Source: an uncultured Selenomonadales bacterium (lineage in GTDB: Bacteria > Bacillota > Negativicutes > Acidaminococcales > Acidaminococcaceae). From it: DNA of 64,000 nt. The DNA lies in contig ONAV01000003.1 of assembly GCA_900315925.1 (NCBI GenBank), positions 19,399 through 83,398 on the forward strand, given 5' to 3'. Shown here in pieces: positions 25,273 through 33,097 of this stretch (the stretch's first letter is position 1; each line of letters opens with the position of its first letter). The notes beneath the pieces are model-generated. The model saw nothing but the letters and a program-made list of their open reading frames with translations. It was not told the origin of the DNA and did not search any database. A program made the position numbers and the translations under genes.

Positions 25273-25740
25273 CTAGTTAAAAATACTGCCCGGCTTCCCT
25301 TCCTCCGGATTATTGAAGCTGATTTCCAGCTCACTCTTTTCCCTGCGCCTTACACCTTCAATATGAACATCCACAAATTCTGCGGTATACTCTGTCATCT
25401 CATCTATAGCGCTCTTCACTTTTTTTTGGAGCTTCATAGCCACCTCCGGTATATTACAGCCGTATTCCACTGTCACATAGACTGCAACCCGGCAGCTACG
25501 CCCGGTAACTTTGACACGAACCCCTTTAGCCAGACTCTTCTTGCCCAGAAAGTTACTGATTCCTTCCCGGAACCCTGTACTCATGGACACGACTCCATGA
25601 ACATCAAGAGCAGCCAGGCTTGCCACGATAGCAATCACATCGTCTGCAAGTTCAATATAGCCCAAATCTTCTTCCTCTTCAGCCTGGCTATCCATATCAG
25701 GCTGGTTCGGATATGGTTTTTTCCCTTTTTCGTCCGCCAT
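25273..25740 (-). CDS. Asp23/Gls24 family envelope stress protein
   Basis: The 155-residue protein is an Asp23-domain protein (core residues about 30-140), with VIAIVASLAALDVHGVVSMS, VRVKVTGRSCRVAVYVTVEY and IEGVRRRE. The first 30 residues are charged and probably disordered. Family members form membrane-associated assemblies linked to envelope stress. The start at 25740 follows GGAGGTACAG; a longer in-frame reading from 25770 lacks a site. It is the first gene of the run ending with the Nudix gene, and a TGGTATAAT promoter lies about 50 bases upstream. Confidence 0.9.
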   Translation of the reverse strand: MADEKGKKPYPNQPDMDSQAEEEEDLGYIELADDVIAIVASLAALDVHGVVSMSTGFREGISNFLGKKSLAKGVRVKVTGRSCRVAVYVTVEYGCNIPEVAMKLQKKVKSAIDEMTEYTAEFVDVHIEGVRRREKSELEISFNNPEEGKPGSIFN

Positions 25741-25786
25741 CTGTACCTCCAAAATGACAAACTTCCCCATTTTTAAATTATGAATT

Positions 25787-25795
25787 ATTATACCA
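25787..25795 (-). promoter_or_regulatory. Extended -10 promoter of the asp23-recN run
   Basis: TGGTATAAT on the minus strand, located between the efp terminator and the asp23 start. No strong -35 is visible. Confidence 0.6.
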
Positions 25796-25840
25796 TACTC
25801 TGCATAAAAATTAAAGGAAACAACCCGAATTCCCTAACAA

Positions 25841-25870
25841 AAAAAGGACTTCCTTCTCAGAAGTCCTTTT
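25841..25870. terminator. Intrinsic terminator of efp
   Basis: AAAAAGGACTTC and GAAGTCCTTTT flank a seven-base loop; T-runs are present in both directions. It lies about 70 bases after the efp stop codon. Confidence 0.9.
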
Positions 25871-25938
25871 CAGTTCATAAACTGTGAATTGGACAGACAG
25901 CCGTGCACAGCATCACCACCGCACACATGTACCGGCGG

Positions 25939-26496
25939 TTATGCCCGCTGGATATAGTCGCCGCTGCGGGTATCAATCAGCAGATGATCCCCTTCATTGA
26001 TAAACAGAGGCACTTTAACAACATAACCGGTGTCCATGGTGGCCGGTTTGCTGCCGCCGGTAGCGGTATCGCCCCGAATGCCGGGTTCGGTCTTTACAAC
26101 TACCAGTTCTACCGTGTTCGGCAGTTCTACGCCCAGAATACGGTTCTGATACGAAATGACTTTGACATCCATGTTTTCTTTCAGGAAATTGATGCCGTTG
26201 CCAATCTGTTCTTTACTGAGTTCAGTCTGTTCGTAGGTGTCGTTGTCCATGAATACGAAGCTTCCGTCGCTTTCGTACAAGTACTGCATGATGCGGCGTT
26301 CAATATTTGCTTTCGGCAAACGCTCACCGGCATTAAAGGTGCGCTCAACAACAGCGCCGGTAGACAGATTGCGCATTTTTGCCCGCACAAACGCCGCGCC
26401 CTTGCCCGGTTTTACATGCTGGAATTCCACAACCTGCCAGGGGTCATTGTCGATAGTGACAGTCAGACCAGTTTTAAACTCGTTGGTAGATACCAT
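25939..26496 (-). CDS. efp: Elongation factor P
   Basis: EF-P relieves ribosome stalling at polyproline stretches. The 185-residue length is exact for the family. The domain I tip reads [10 protein letters not shown], with lysine at the position modified in some species. [11 protein letters not shown], domain II and the C-terminal GDYIQRA region follow the normal order. No PoxA/EpmA or YmfI modification gene is nearby. AGGAGGATGTATCT precedes the start. It follows pepP, a pairing common in Firmicutes. Confidence 0.97.
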   Translation of the reverse strand: MVSTNEFKTGLTVTIDNDPWQVVEFQHVKPGKGAAFVRAKMRNLSTGAVVERTFNAGERLPKANIERRIMQYLYESDGSFVFMDNDTYEQTELSKEQIGNGINFLKENMDVKVISYQNRILGVELPNTVELVVVKTEPGIRGDTATGGSKPATMDTGYVVKVPLFINEGDHLLIDTRSGDYIQRA

Positions 26497-26555
26497 AGAT
26501 ACATCCTCCTGTGTGTCTGATTAAATCAGTTTTTATATATTATTTTATAAAAATT

Positions 26556-27626
26556 TTATACAATCTCCGTCAGGATCTTTTTCAGGGTAGTCAGGCTGTG
26601 GGCCCCTTCCCGTGTAAGAACCACCGTATCCTCGATTCGTACGCCGCCACGGCCCTGGATATAAACACCGGGCTCGATACTGAACACCATGCCTTCCTCC
26701 AGCGGGATATCGCCTCTGCTGTTAATGTTCGGAAGTTCATGAATCTCCAGTCCTACACCGTGCCCCAGCCCGTGGTTAAAATATTTACCGTAACCCCGGG
26801 ACTCTATGTATCCGCGAATCTCCGCGTCCAGTTCTTTCCCGGTAATTCCGGGTTTGGCTGCTTTCATGCCGCGATACTGAGCTTCCTGTACCACTGTGTA
26901 AATTTCCCGGTGCCAGGAATTCGCCATGCCCATTACAACGGTACGTGTCGTATCCGAATGGTAGCCATTATACATGGCGCCAAAATCGAACGTAACAAAG
27001 TCGCCTACTTCTATCACCTTGTCTGTTGGCGCTCCGTGAGGCAGCGCACTGCGGTGACCCGAAGCTACGATTGTGTCAAAAGATACACCTTCCGACCCAA
27101 GGCTTCGCATATAATACTCCAACCGGGCTGCCAGTTCTTTTTCCGTCATGCCAGCCTTGATTTCTTTTAACAGCCGTTCAAAGGCTCCGTCGGCAATTTT
27201 GGAAGCCTGCCACAAACATTCCAGTTCCCGTTCATCTTTTACCGACCGCAAAGAACGAAGACTTACACTGACCAGTTCGATTGTTTCCGGCAGAGACATT
27301 TGCAGCGCTTTGGCATCGTCATAAGAATATGCCTCCCCATCAAAGCCCATCTTCCGGTTCGTTCCAACCAGTCCGGCCACGGTTTCCCAGATACTGTTAC
27401 TATGTTCAGCCTTATACTCCATCACACGACAATACTTTAATTCTGAACGTGCCTGTTCAGTATAGCGTCCGTCTGTAATCAGTACAGCGACCCGGTCATC
27501 CGCGTACAGTATGCTGGAATCACCTGTAAAACCCGTAAGGTAACGAATAGTATAGATATCCTTAATCGCAATACATTCTAAGCCATGTTCTTTCATGAAC
27601 TTAAATATCTTCCCGATTCGTTCCAT
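26556..27626 (-). CDS. pepP: Xaa-Pro aminopeptidase, M24 family
   Basis: This enzyme removes an N-terminal residue preceding proline. The 356-residue protein has a creatinase-like N-terminal domain (1-125) and a pita-bread C-terminal domain. The metal ligands are visible: the aspartates of FDFGAMYNGYHSDTTRT, the histidine in HGLGHGVGLEIHE, and glutamates in FSIEPGVYI and VRIEDTVV. It has no signal peptide. It stands directly upstream of efp, as in many Firmicutes. Confidence 0.94.
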   Translation of the reverse strand: MERIGKIFKFMKEHGLECIAIKDIYTIRYLTGFTGDSSILYADDRVAVLITDGRYTEQARSELKYCRVMEYKAEHSNSIWETVAGLVGTNRKMGFDGEAYSYDDAKALQMSLPETIELVSVSLRSLRSVKDERELECLWQASKIADGAFERLLKEIKAGMTEKELAARLEYYMRSLGSEGVSFDTIVASGHRSALPHGAPTDKVIEVGDFVTFDFGAMYNGYHSDTTRTVVMGMANSWHREIYTVVQEAQYRGMKAAKPGITGKELDAEIRGYIESRGYGKYFNHGLGHGVGLEIHELPNINSRGDIPLEEGMVFSIEPGVYIQGRGGVRIEDTVVLTREGAHSLTTLKKILTEIV

Positions 27627-27776
27627 AAAAATACATACCTTCTTCTGCCACTATAGTAATGTCGTAATATTCTATCACACTTTCGGCAATTGCGCCACTA
27701 GAAATTTCAGACATCCGTTTGGGAAAGACACTTTCAGCCACAAATCCGCCATTTCTTAGGAATGCTGACTCATTCC

Positions 27777-29000
27777 TTACGGTATCTTCCGGCGCAGGAT
27801 GGCAGATTCAGGTATGCTTTCCGCCGCCTGGCAGGTAAAGACCATCTGGGGATGCTGCGCGGCGACAATGGGTTCTCCCTCCTGATTCCTCATTTCCTTC
27901 AGTACCAGAGTACGAAGGCTCCCATCGGGACAGAATACTTCCAACGTCTCCCCCGCTTTCATGTGATTGCGCTGTTCCACCGTAAGCCGACCGTTGTCCC
28001 AGTCCCGTACCAATCCCACAAACTCATGTGTCTGCAAATAGGAAGAGGTGGTATAGACCTGCGCTGAGGCATCCGGTTTTCCCAGGGCAAAACCGGTAGT
28101 ATAGGGCCGATGTGATACCTTTTCCAGTTCATCCAGCCATTCCTGTTTCACTGTGAAATGTTGCGGGTCACGCCAGCAGGCGTCAATGGCCCTCCGGTAT
28201 ACGCTGACCACACTGGCTGCATAATGGGCGCTTTTCATTCGTCCTTCTATTTTAAAACTGCAGATACCGGCTTCCATGAGTTGAGGCAGGTACGGCAGTA
28301 AGCACAGGTCTTTGGAATTCATGATATAAGTACCCTGGTCATCCCCTGCCACGTCGTATACTTCACCGGGACGGTTCTTCTCGGTGAGGCTGAATTCCCA
28401 ACGGCAAACCTGAGCACAGGCGCCCCGGTTCCCGTCCCGACCGGTCAGGTAACTGCTGAGCCAGCATCGCCCCGAATAGGAAATGCACATAGCTCCGTGT
28501 ACAAAGGCTTCCAGCTCAACTTCCGTTTTGCTGCCGATTTCTTTCATTTCTCTAAATGACAGCTCCCGGGCCAGTACTACGCGGCTGGCACCCAGATTTT
28601 CCCAGGCTTTGACCGCCGCCCAGTTGGTGGTGTTAGCCTGCGTGCTTACATGCAGTGGCATTTCCGGAATGATTTCTCTGGCCACGGACCACACCCCAAA
28701 ATCTGAAACCAACAGGGCATCGACTCCGATTGCCTGCAGGCTGCGCAAGTAGTCCGGCAGAGCGTTGATGTCTTCATTGTGGGCAAAAATATTGACCGTC
28801 ACATAGACTTTTTTATGGAGACTGTGCGCAAAAGCCACCGCCTCATCCATTTCCGCAAGGGAAAAATTGCTGGCAAAGGCCCGCAGGCCGAACATTTTCC
28901 CTCCCAGATAGACCGCGTCAGCGCCATAAAGCAGCGCCATATGGAGTTTTTCCATATTGCCTGCAGGAGCCAGAAGCTCCGGTTTTTGTATTCGTCTCAT
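27777..29000 (-). CDS. Peptidase U32 family protein (tRNA or rRNA hydroxylation class)
   Basis: The 407-residue protein has the U32 signature VHGAMCISYSGRC (about residue 170) and NRGACAQVCRW, which with further cysteines binds an Fe-S cluster in characterised relatives. It also has SKDLCLLPYL and FKIEGRMKS. Despite the name, studied U32 members such as RlhA and TrhP hydroxylate RNA using prephenate. Its position after mltG matches Bacillus yrrN/yrrO (trhP), so a tRNA wobble-uridine hydroxylation role is likely (inference). The start overlaps the mltG stop codon by four bases (ATGA). Confidence 0.88.
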   Translation of the reverse strand: MRRIQKPELLAPAGNMEKLHMALLYGADAVYLGGKMFGLRAFASNFSLAEMDEAVAFAHSLHKKVYVTVNIFAHNEDINALPDYLRSLQAIGVDALLVSDFGVWSVAREIIPEMPLHVSTQANTTNWAAVKAWENLGASRVVLARELSFREMKEIGSKTEVELEAFVHGAMCISYSGRCWLSSYLTGRDGNRGACAQVCRWEFSLTEKNRPGEVYDVAGDDQGTYIMNSKDLCLLPYLPQLMEAGICSFKIEGRMKSAHYAASVVSVYRRAIDACWRDPQHFTVKQEWLDELEKVSHRPYTTGFALGKPDASAQVYTTSSYLQTHEFVGLVRDWDNGRLTVEQRNHMKAGETLEVFCPDGSLRTLVLKEMRNQEGEPIVAAQHPQMVFTCQAAESIPESAILRRKIP

Positions 29001-30016
29001 TTAGTATCGTCCTTGTGTATGTCTGCAATAGCTTTCAGGTGTTCCCCGTAGGTTTTGGTGAAACGGTGATGCCCATCCTTTTCCGCCACAAAATACAAGT
29101 ATTCCGTAGCTTCCGGGTTGAGGCAGGCCTTGATGGCATCTATGCCGGGGGATGCGATGGGGCCCGGAGGCAGGCCGGGATTCTGATACGTATTGTAAGG
29201 ACTTTTAATCCGGGTATCTGCAATGGTAACTTCTTCTTTTTGGGTGCCCAGCAGATACTGGATGGTTGTATCTGACTGGATAGGCATATAGATATGCAGC
29301 CGTTTCAGGAATACACCGGCAATGCGGGCCTGCTCTTCCGGATAGACGGCTTCCAGTTCCACCATGGCCGCCAGGTTTATCAGATCCCGCAGGTTCATGT
29401 TCTTTTCCCTGGCCAGAGCCGGGATATTCTCCCGGTTCATTTCCGTATTAAACGTCCGGACCATAAGCGCCAGAATATCCTTTTCCGTCATATCCGGATC
29501 CAGTTGATAGGTAGTAGGAAAAATAAACCCTTCTGCTTTGAAAATGACATCCGGATTTTTTGTTTCCATATAGGGATACGGAGTATAATTCCGAGCCGCC
29601 TCTTCGAATTTTTTAGCATCGCCCAGACCTTCCGCTTCCAGCTTGCGTCCGGTTTTCACTACATTAAAGCCTTCCGGAACCGTGAATTTAACATTATAGG
29701 TTTGCCCCTTGGAAAGGATGCTGACAATTTCACTGTTGGACATACCGCCTACAATTTCATAGCGTCCGGCTTCCAGTTTGCCGGCCAGTCCCCGCAGGCG
29801 CGCTTCCATGCGGAAGGCTTCCGGCGTCTTCACCAAATGCTTCTTGTGCAGCAGGTCGGCAATATCCGCCGTAGTCATCCCCGGTTTGATTGTAACCAGG
29901 TAGCGATGTCCCTTTGCAAATTCCGTATTGTTGCCAGTATAATACAGCAGCCAATAAGCACCCAGTCCCAACATCAACGTCAGGGCAAGCAACAATGGGA
30001 TTACGCGTTTAAACAA
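28997..30016 (-). CDS. mltG: Endolytic transglycosylase MltG (YceG-like)
   Basis: MltG cleaves nascent glycan strands at the inner membrane. The 339-residue protein has an N-terminal membrane helix (PLLLALTLMLGLGAYWLLYY), a LysM-like segment and the catalytic domain. The active-site glutamate is in LAAMVELEAVYPEE, followed by MPIQSDTTIQYLLG and SPYNTYQNPGLPPGPIASPG. The start appears to be TTG, seven bases after GGAGGAA. It is coupled to the U32 gene by the stop/start overlap. Confidence 0.93.
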   Translation of the reverse strand: MFKRVIPLLLALTLMLGLGAYWLLYYTGNNTEFAKGHRYLVTIKPGMTTADIADLLHKKHLVKTPEAFRMEARLRGLAGKLEAGRYEIVGGMSNSEIVSILSKGQTYNVKFTVPEGFNVVKTGRKLEAEGLGDAKKFEEAARNYTPYPYMETKNPDVIFKAEGFIFPTTYQLDPDMTEKDILALMVRTFNTEMNRENIPALAREKNMNLRDLINLAAMVELEAVYPEEQARIAGVFLKRLHIYMPIQSDTTIQYLLGTQKEEVTIADTRIKSPYNTYQNPGLPPGPIASPGIDAIKACLNPEATEYLYFVAEKDGHHRFTKTYGEHLKAIADIHKDDTK

Positions 30017-30082
30017 CTCTGTTTCCTCCGTTGTCTTAAATACATGGGCATGGTCATAATGCCGTCATGTTATTTACGCTGG

Positions 30083-30460
30083 TTATGCTTCCAGTGCTTC
30101 ATAGGCAATCCTTGCCTTTTCAAACTCTTCATCCGAAGGAACCTGGATATCGATTTCCCCGTTTTCATCCGTAACAATTTTAGCCAGGATGATATTCGGT
30201 TCTTCGTCTTCCTCTCCTGCATCATGATCATGGTCGCAGTCGCACTCTTCATGGTGGGCGTGATCGTGGTCACAGTCACATTCTTCTTCCTCTTCTGCAA
30301 AGATAGACGGATCTACTTCCAGCAGGGCCACATAATCGTCCTTACCAACCTTGAACCTGCTTTCTACCACAAAGCAATGATCCTGCCCTTCCTCATCCGT
30401 AAATTCAAAGGTCTCAATGGTTTCTTCTTCCATTACTTCCGCAACGTCTTTTTCAGTCAT
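30083..30460 (-). CDS. DUF1292 protein with a His/Cys/Asp-rich insertion
   Basis: The 125-residue acidic protein has a DUF1292 core at the N-terminus (EETIETFEFTDEEGQDHCFV) and C-terminus. The middle (about residues 58-80) carries two near-identical ECDCDHDH units separated by HAHHE. This is absent from short Bacillus YrzB-type members and looks like a metal-binding insertion. Position between ruvX and mltG agrees with yrzB. The start has GGGAGGATCATT in front. The function of DUF1292 is not known. Confidence 0.85.
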   Translation of the reverse strand: MTEKDVAEVMEEETIETFEFTDEEGQDHCFVVESRFKVGKDDYVALLEVDPSIFAEEEEECDCDHDHAHHEECDCDHDHDAGEEDEEPNIILAKIVTDENGEIDIQVPSDEEFEKARIAYEALEA

Positions 30461-30572
30461 AATGATCCTCCCTGTTTCATGAATAATAAAACTACCAGAT
30501 TCCTGCTAATTATCAGTATACTGTTCCTGCCTGTTCTTTTCAGTCAGACAGAATAATCAAGTCATACTATGT

Positions 30573-32189
30573 TTAAAACAGCGACGAAGATACTTTCTGC
30601 CCCAACTTGATTTCGGCTGCATCCTTATCCCCTGCCACCACAGAAATACTGTATTTTGTACGTCCAATCTTCATTATGGCATTTTGGGTTCCAAACATTC
30701 CGTTCTGAATGACAATATCACCTTCCAACAGCCGGATATCATCACTCCGAAGATTGCCTTTTGTGTAATAATAACGCCCTTTCTGCATGACAAACTGCCC
30801 GTTACCCGTCGCAGAGTCAGCCTGACCGCGTCCTGTAATGCGGGCTTCTGCCTGAAGGACCCCGGTGATCCGATTATCTGTCATCTGAGCAGCATCCAGA
30901 TTATTTCCCGAAAGATTAAAATCATACTCTCCCGTAACAGGGTTCAGATAGCCATTCACGGATACATTCGTTCCGGCTCCCAGCGCCTCTGCTTTTTTCA
31001 GCACCAGCTTGCCGGAGTCCCAGACAAACTCACCATGTAAATTGTTCATTTGCAACGGCGCTGCATACAGGTAATTGCTTCTGAAGTTCCCTTCTATTTT
31101 AGGTTCCACAGCCGTCCCTGTCAGTTTGCCGGAGAATTCTACAGAAGCATCATCAAGATTCAGGCCTTTGCTTAAAGCCTGCGTTTTAAAATAACCCGCG
31201 GAAAACGTCAAATCAAAACTCGGAGGAAGAGGCGTAGCCCTTCCGCTTTTAATCGTACCCCGCAGCAAGACCGGCATACCGTTTACATTGGCCTGTAACG
31301 TATGCAGGTCGGTTTTATCCCTGTCGGCCGTAAAGCTTCCTTCCCCTTCGGTAAACGCCATGCCGAAAAACTGGCCGGAAAGGTTGCGCGGTTTGCCATC
31401 AAGCCTTATGTGCCAGCCATCCCGGTCTTTAGATGCGGCAATATTTACCGTAGGAATGACGCCGGATGTAACCTTTATATGCTTCAGATCCGGATACATG
31501 GCAAGCACGTCCGTCACAGCAGCATTTTTCGCTTCCCCTGTCACCTGAGCGGTCCCATTCTCATAGACCATGTTCAGGACCACGTCACAGTTTTCCTTGC
31601 TGGCCGTTGCGCTGGCCCGTAGCTGGGGATACTGTTTAAACGTCATCTGGGCATTCATTTTATCCAGCCGAACCTTTTTACCGTTAGAGTTCAGCCCTAC
31701 ATACCCATCTTTTACTTCAATCAGTCCCCTGAATCTGGTTGGCCTGGAAGGTTCCTGTTTCTTCCCGTCCGTCTGCTTTTTTTCATCGCCAGCAAGCAGC
31801 AGCAGGTTTAACAGGTCAAGCCCCTTGCCTTCTTCATAGGTTCCGTAAAATCTGGGGCTGTTAAAAACGATATTGGTTACGGCGCCTACACCGCCACCCT
31901 GACGCAGCGTATCAAAAAAATTCACGGAAGCAGTGGCCAGCGGTATCTCCAGCTTCACATCTCCGTTTGGAGCTTTCCAGACAAGATTCCGTATTTCAAC
32001 ATCTCCGGCAAACCCGGCATTGATTTTTTCATATGTCAGCGTTCCGGCTACGATGTTCTGCCTCTCCAGCATCTGCTCTGCCATCCGTGCAGCCGCGCCG
32101 CCGCCAAACTTAATAACAAGGGCAATGGCAATTAAAACTGCCAGCGCCCCTCCCATGATTATTTTTTGTTTTGAGGAAATTACTTCCAC
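30573..32189 (-). CDS. AsmA-like envelope protein 1
   Basis: The 538-residue protein has one N-terminal membrane helix (residues 10-27) and a long periplasmic region of beta-rich repeats. It is paralogous to the gene at 39786-41333: both share a LVWKxPxGDVxLxIP motif near residue 65-75. AsmA/TamB-type proteins of diderms bridge the periplasm and are linked to lipid transport. A GTG start follows AGGTGAAGAAAC. It interrupts the conserved ireB-ruvX-DUF1292-mltG order. Family-level assignment is by architecture. Confidence 0.7.
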   Translation of the reverse strand: MEVISSKQKIIMGGALAVLIAIALVIKFGGGAAARMAEQMLERQNIVAGTLTYEKINAGFAGDVEIRNLVWKAPNGDVKLEIPLATASVNFFDTLRQGGGVGAVTNIVFNSPRFYGTYEEGKGLDLLNLLLLAGDEKKQTDGKKQEPSRPTRFRGLIEVKDGYVGLNSNGKKVRLDKMNAQMTFKQYPQLRASATASKENCDVVLNMVYENGTAQVTGEAKNAAVTDVLAMYPDLKHIKVTSGVIPTVNIAASKDRDGWHIRLDGKPRNLSGQFFGMAFTEGEGSFTADRDKTDLHTLQANVNGMPVLLRGTIKSGRATPLPPSFDLTFSAGYFKTQALSKGLNLDDASVEFSGKLTGTAVEPKIEGNFRSNYLYAAPLQMNNLHGEFVWDSGKLVLKKAEALGAGTNVSVNGYLNPVTGEYDFNLSGNNLDAAQMTDNRITGVLQAEARITGRGQADSATGNGQFVMQKGRYYYTKGNLRSDDIRLLEGDIVIQNGMFGTQNAIMKIGRTKYSISVVAGDKDAAEIKLGQKVSSSLF

Positions 32190-32230
32190 GTTTCTTCACC
32201 TGTTCTATCGGCAAACCCGGTTTCCCGTCA

Positions 32231-32683
32231 TCAGCAGTCACTGCCGTCCCGGACCGCTGTTCCGCCTCGCAGCACTTTACTGTCCAGATAGTTTTGCAGT
32301 ATTACCACGGCGGCCATCATATCGATAACTTTGCGCCGTTTTTTGCGCTGCATATCCGCATCAATCAGGACGCGTTCCGCCGCTACCGTTGAAAGCCGCT
32401 CATCCCACAATACAACAGTAACGTCAGCAAAACGGCTTCGCAGTTCTTCCGCAAATGCTTCCGAAAGCTTCGCCCTTTCGCCAATCGTTCCATTCATATT
32501 CTTGGGATACCCCAGAACGATCTCTCCAACTTCCCATTCGTTCAGCAGTTCACCAATCCTTGCAAAATCTCGTTCCGGAGATGTCCTTCGTATGGTTTCC
32601 ACCCCATTGGCTATCATTCCTGTCAGGTCACTGACGGCCACGCCGATGGTCCGGCTCCCTAAGTCCAATGACATGCTTCTCAT
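32231..32683 (-). CDS. ruvX: RuvX/YqgF family RNase H-fold protein
   Basis: The 150-residue protein has the YqgF signature: [15 protein letters not shown] at the N-terminus, [14 protein letters not shown] in the middle, [14 protein letters not shown] and D near the end of the domain. It is called a putative Holliday-junction resolvase; roles in pre-16S rRNA processing are also reported. The ATG at 32683 follows AAGGA, which overlaps the ireB stop codon. Confidence 0.92.
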   Translation of the reverse strand: MRSMSLDLGSRTIGVAVSDLTGMIANGVETIRRTSPERDFARIGELLNEWEVGEIVLGYPKNMNGTIGERAKLSEAFAEELRSRFADVTVVLWDERLSTVAAERVLIDADMQRKKRRKVIDMMAAVVILQNYLDSKVLRGGTAVRDGSDC

Positions 32684-32698
32684 CAAGATGCCATCCTT

Positions 32699-32956
32699 TT
32701 ACTGAAGCGATGTAAGATAACTGTCCAGCAGGGCTTCCACCAATTCATATCTTTCATACTGGCGCAGTTTATTACGGGCATCCTTATAACTGGTAATATA
32801 GGTAGGATCGCCGGAAAGCAGATAACCCACCAGCTGGTCTTTGGGATTATATCCCTTTTCCTTCAACGCTTCACAGACTTCCCGGATTGTCTGCTCAACC
32901 GGAGTCTTTTCGCGGTTTCTTTTAAACATCATAGTTTCCTGGGATACATTTGCCAT
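32699..32956 (-). CDS. ireB: IreB-family regulatory phosphoprotein
   Basis: This 85-residue protein belongs to the DUF965/IreB family, which in Enterococcus is phosphorylated by IreK and affects cephalosporin resistance. The motif GYNPKDQLVGYLLSGDPTYI and following ARNKLRQYERYELVEAL are conserved. It opens the ireB-ruvX-(AsmA)-DUF1292-mltG-U32 unit, with AAAAGGAGTGGTATAA ahead of ATG. Confidence 0.93.
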   Translation of the reverse strand: MANVSQETMMFKRNREKTPVEQTIREVCEALKEKGYNPKDQLVGYLLSGDPTYITSYKDARNKLRQYERYELVEALLDSYLTSLQ

Positions 32957-33035
32957 TTATACCACTCCTTTTCGCTTACAATGACATACGTTAACAGCTA
33001 TATCCATAAACTGTCTATTTTACCTATCAATTCAT

Positions 33036-33044
33036 ATTGTACCA
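33036..33044 (-). promoter_or_regulatory. Extended -10 promoter of the ireB unit
   Basis: TGGTACAAT on the minus strand, about 80 bases upstream of ireB. The gap is otherwise AT-rich. Confidence 0.5.
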
Positions 33045-33097
33045 CATTTTATCTGCCATAGTGCTTTTTTGTTAATATTTCACTAAAAATTTACTAC

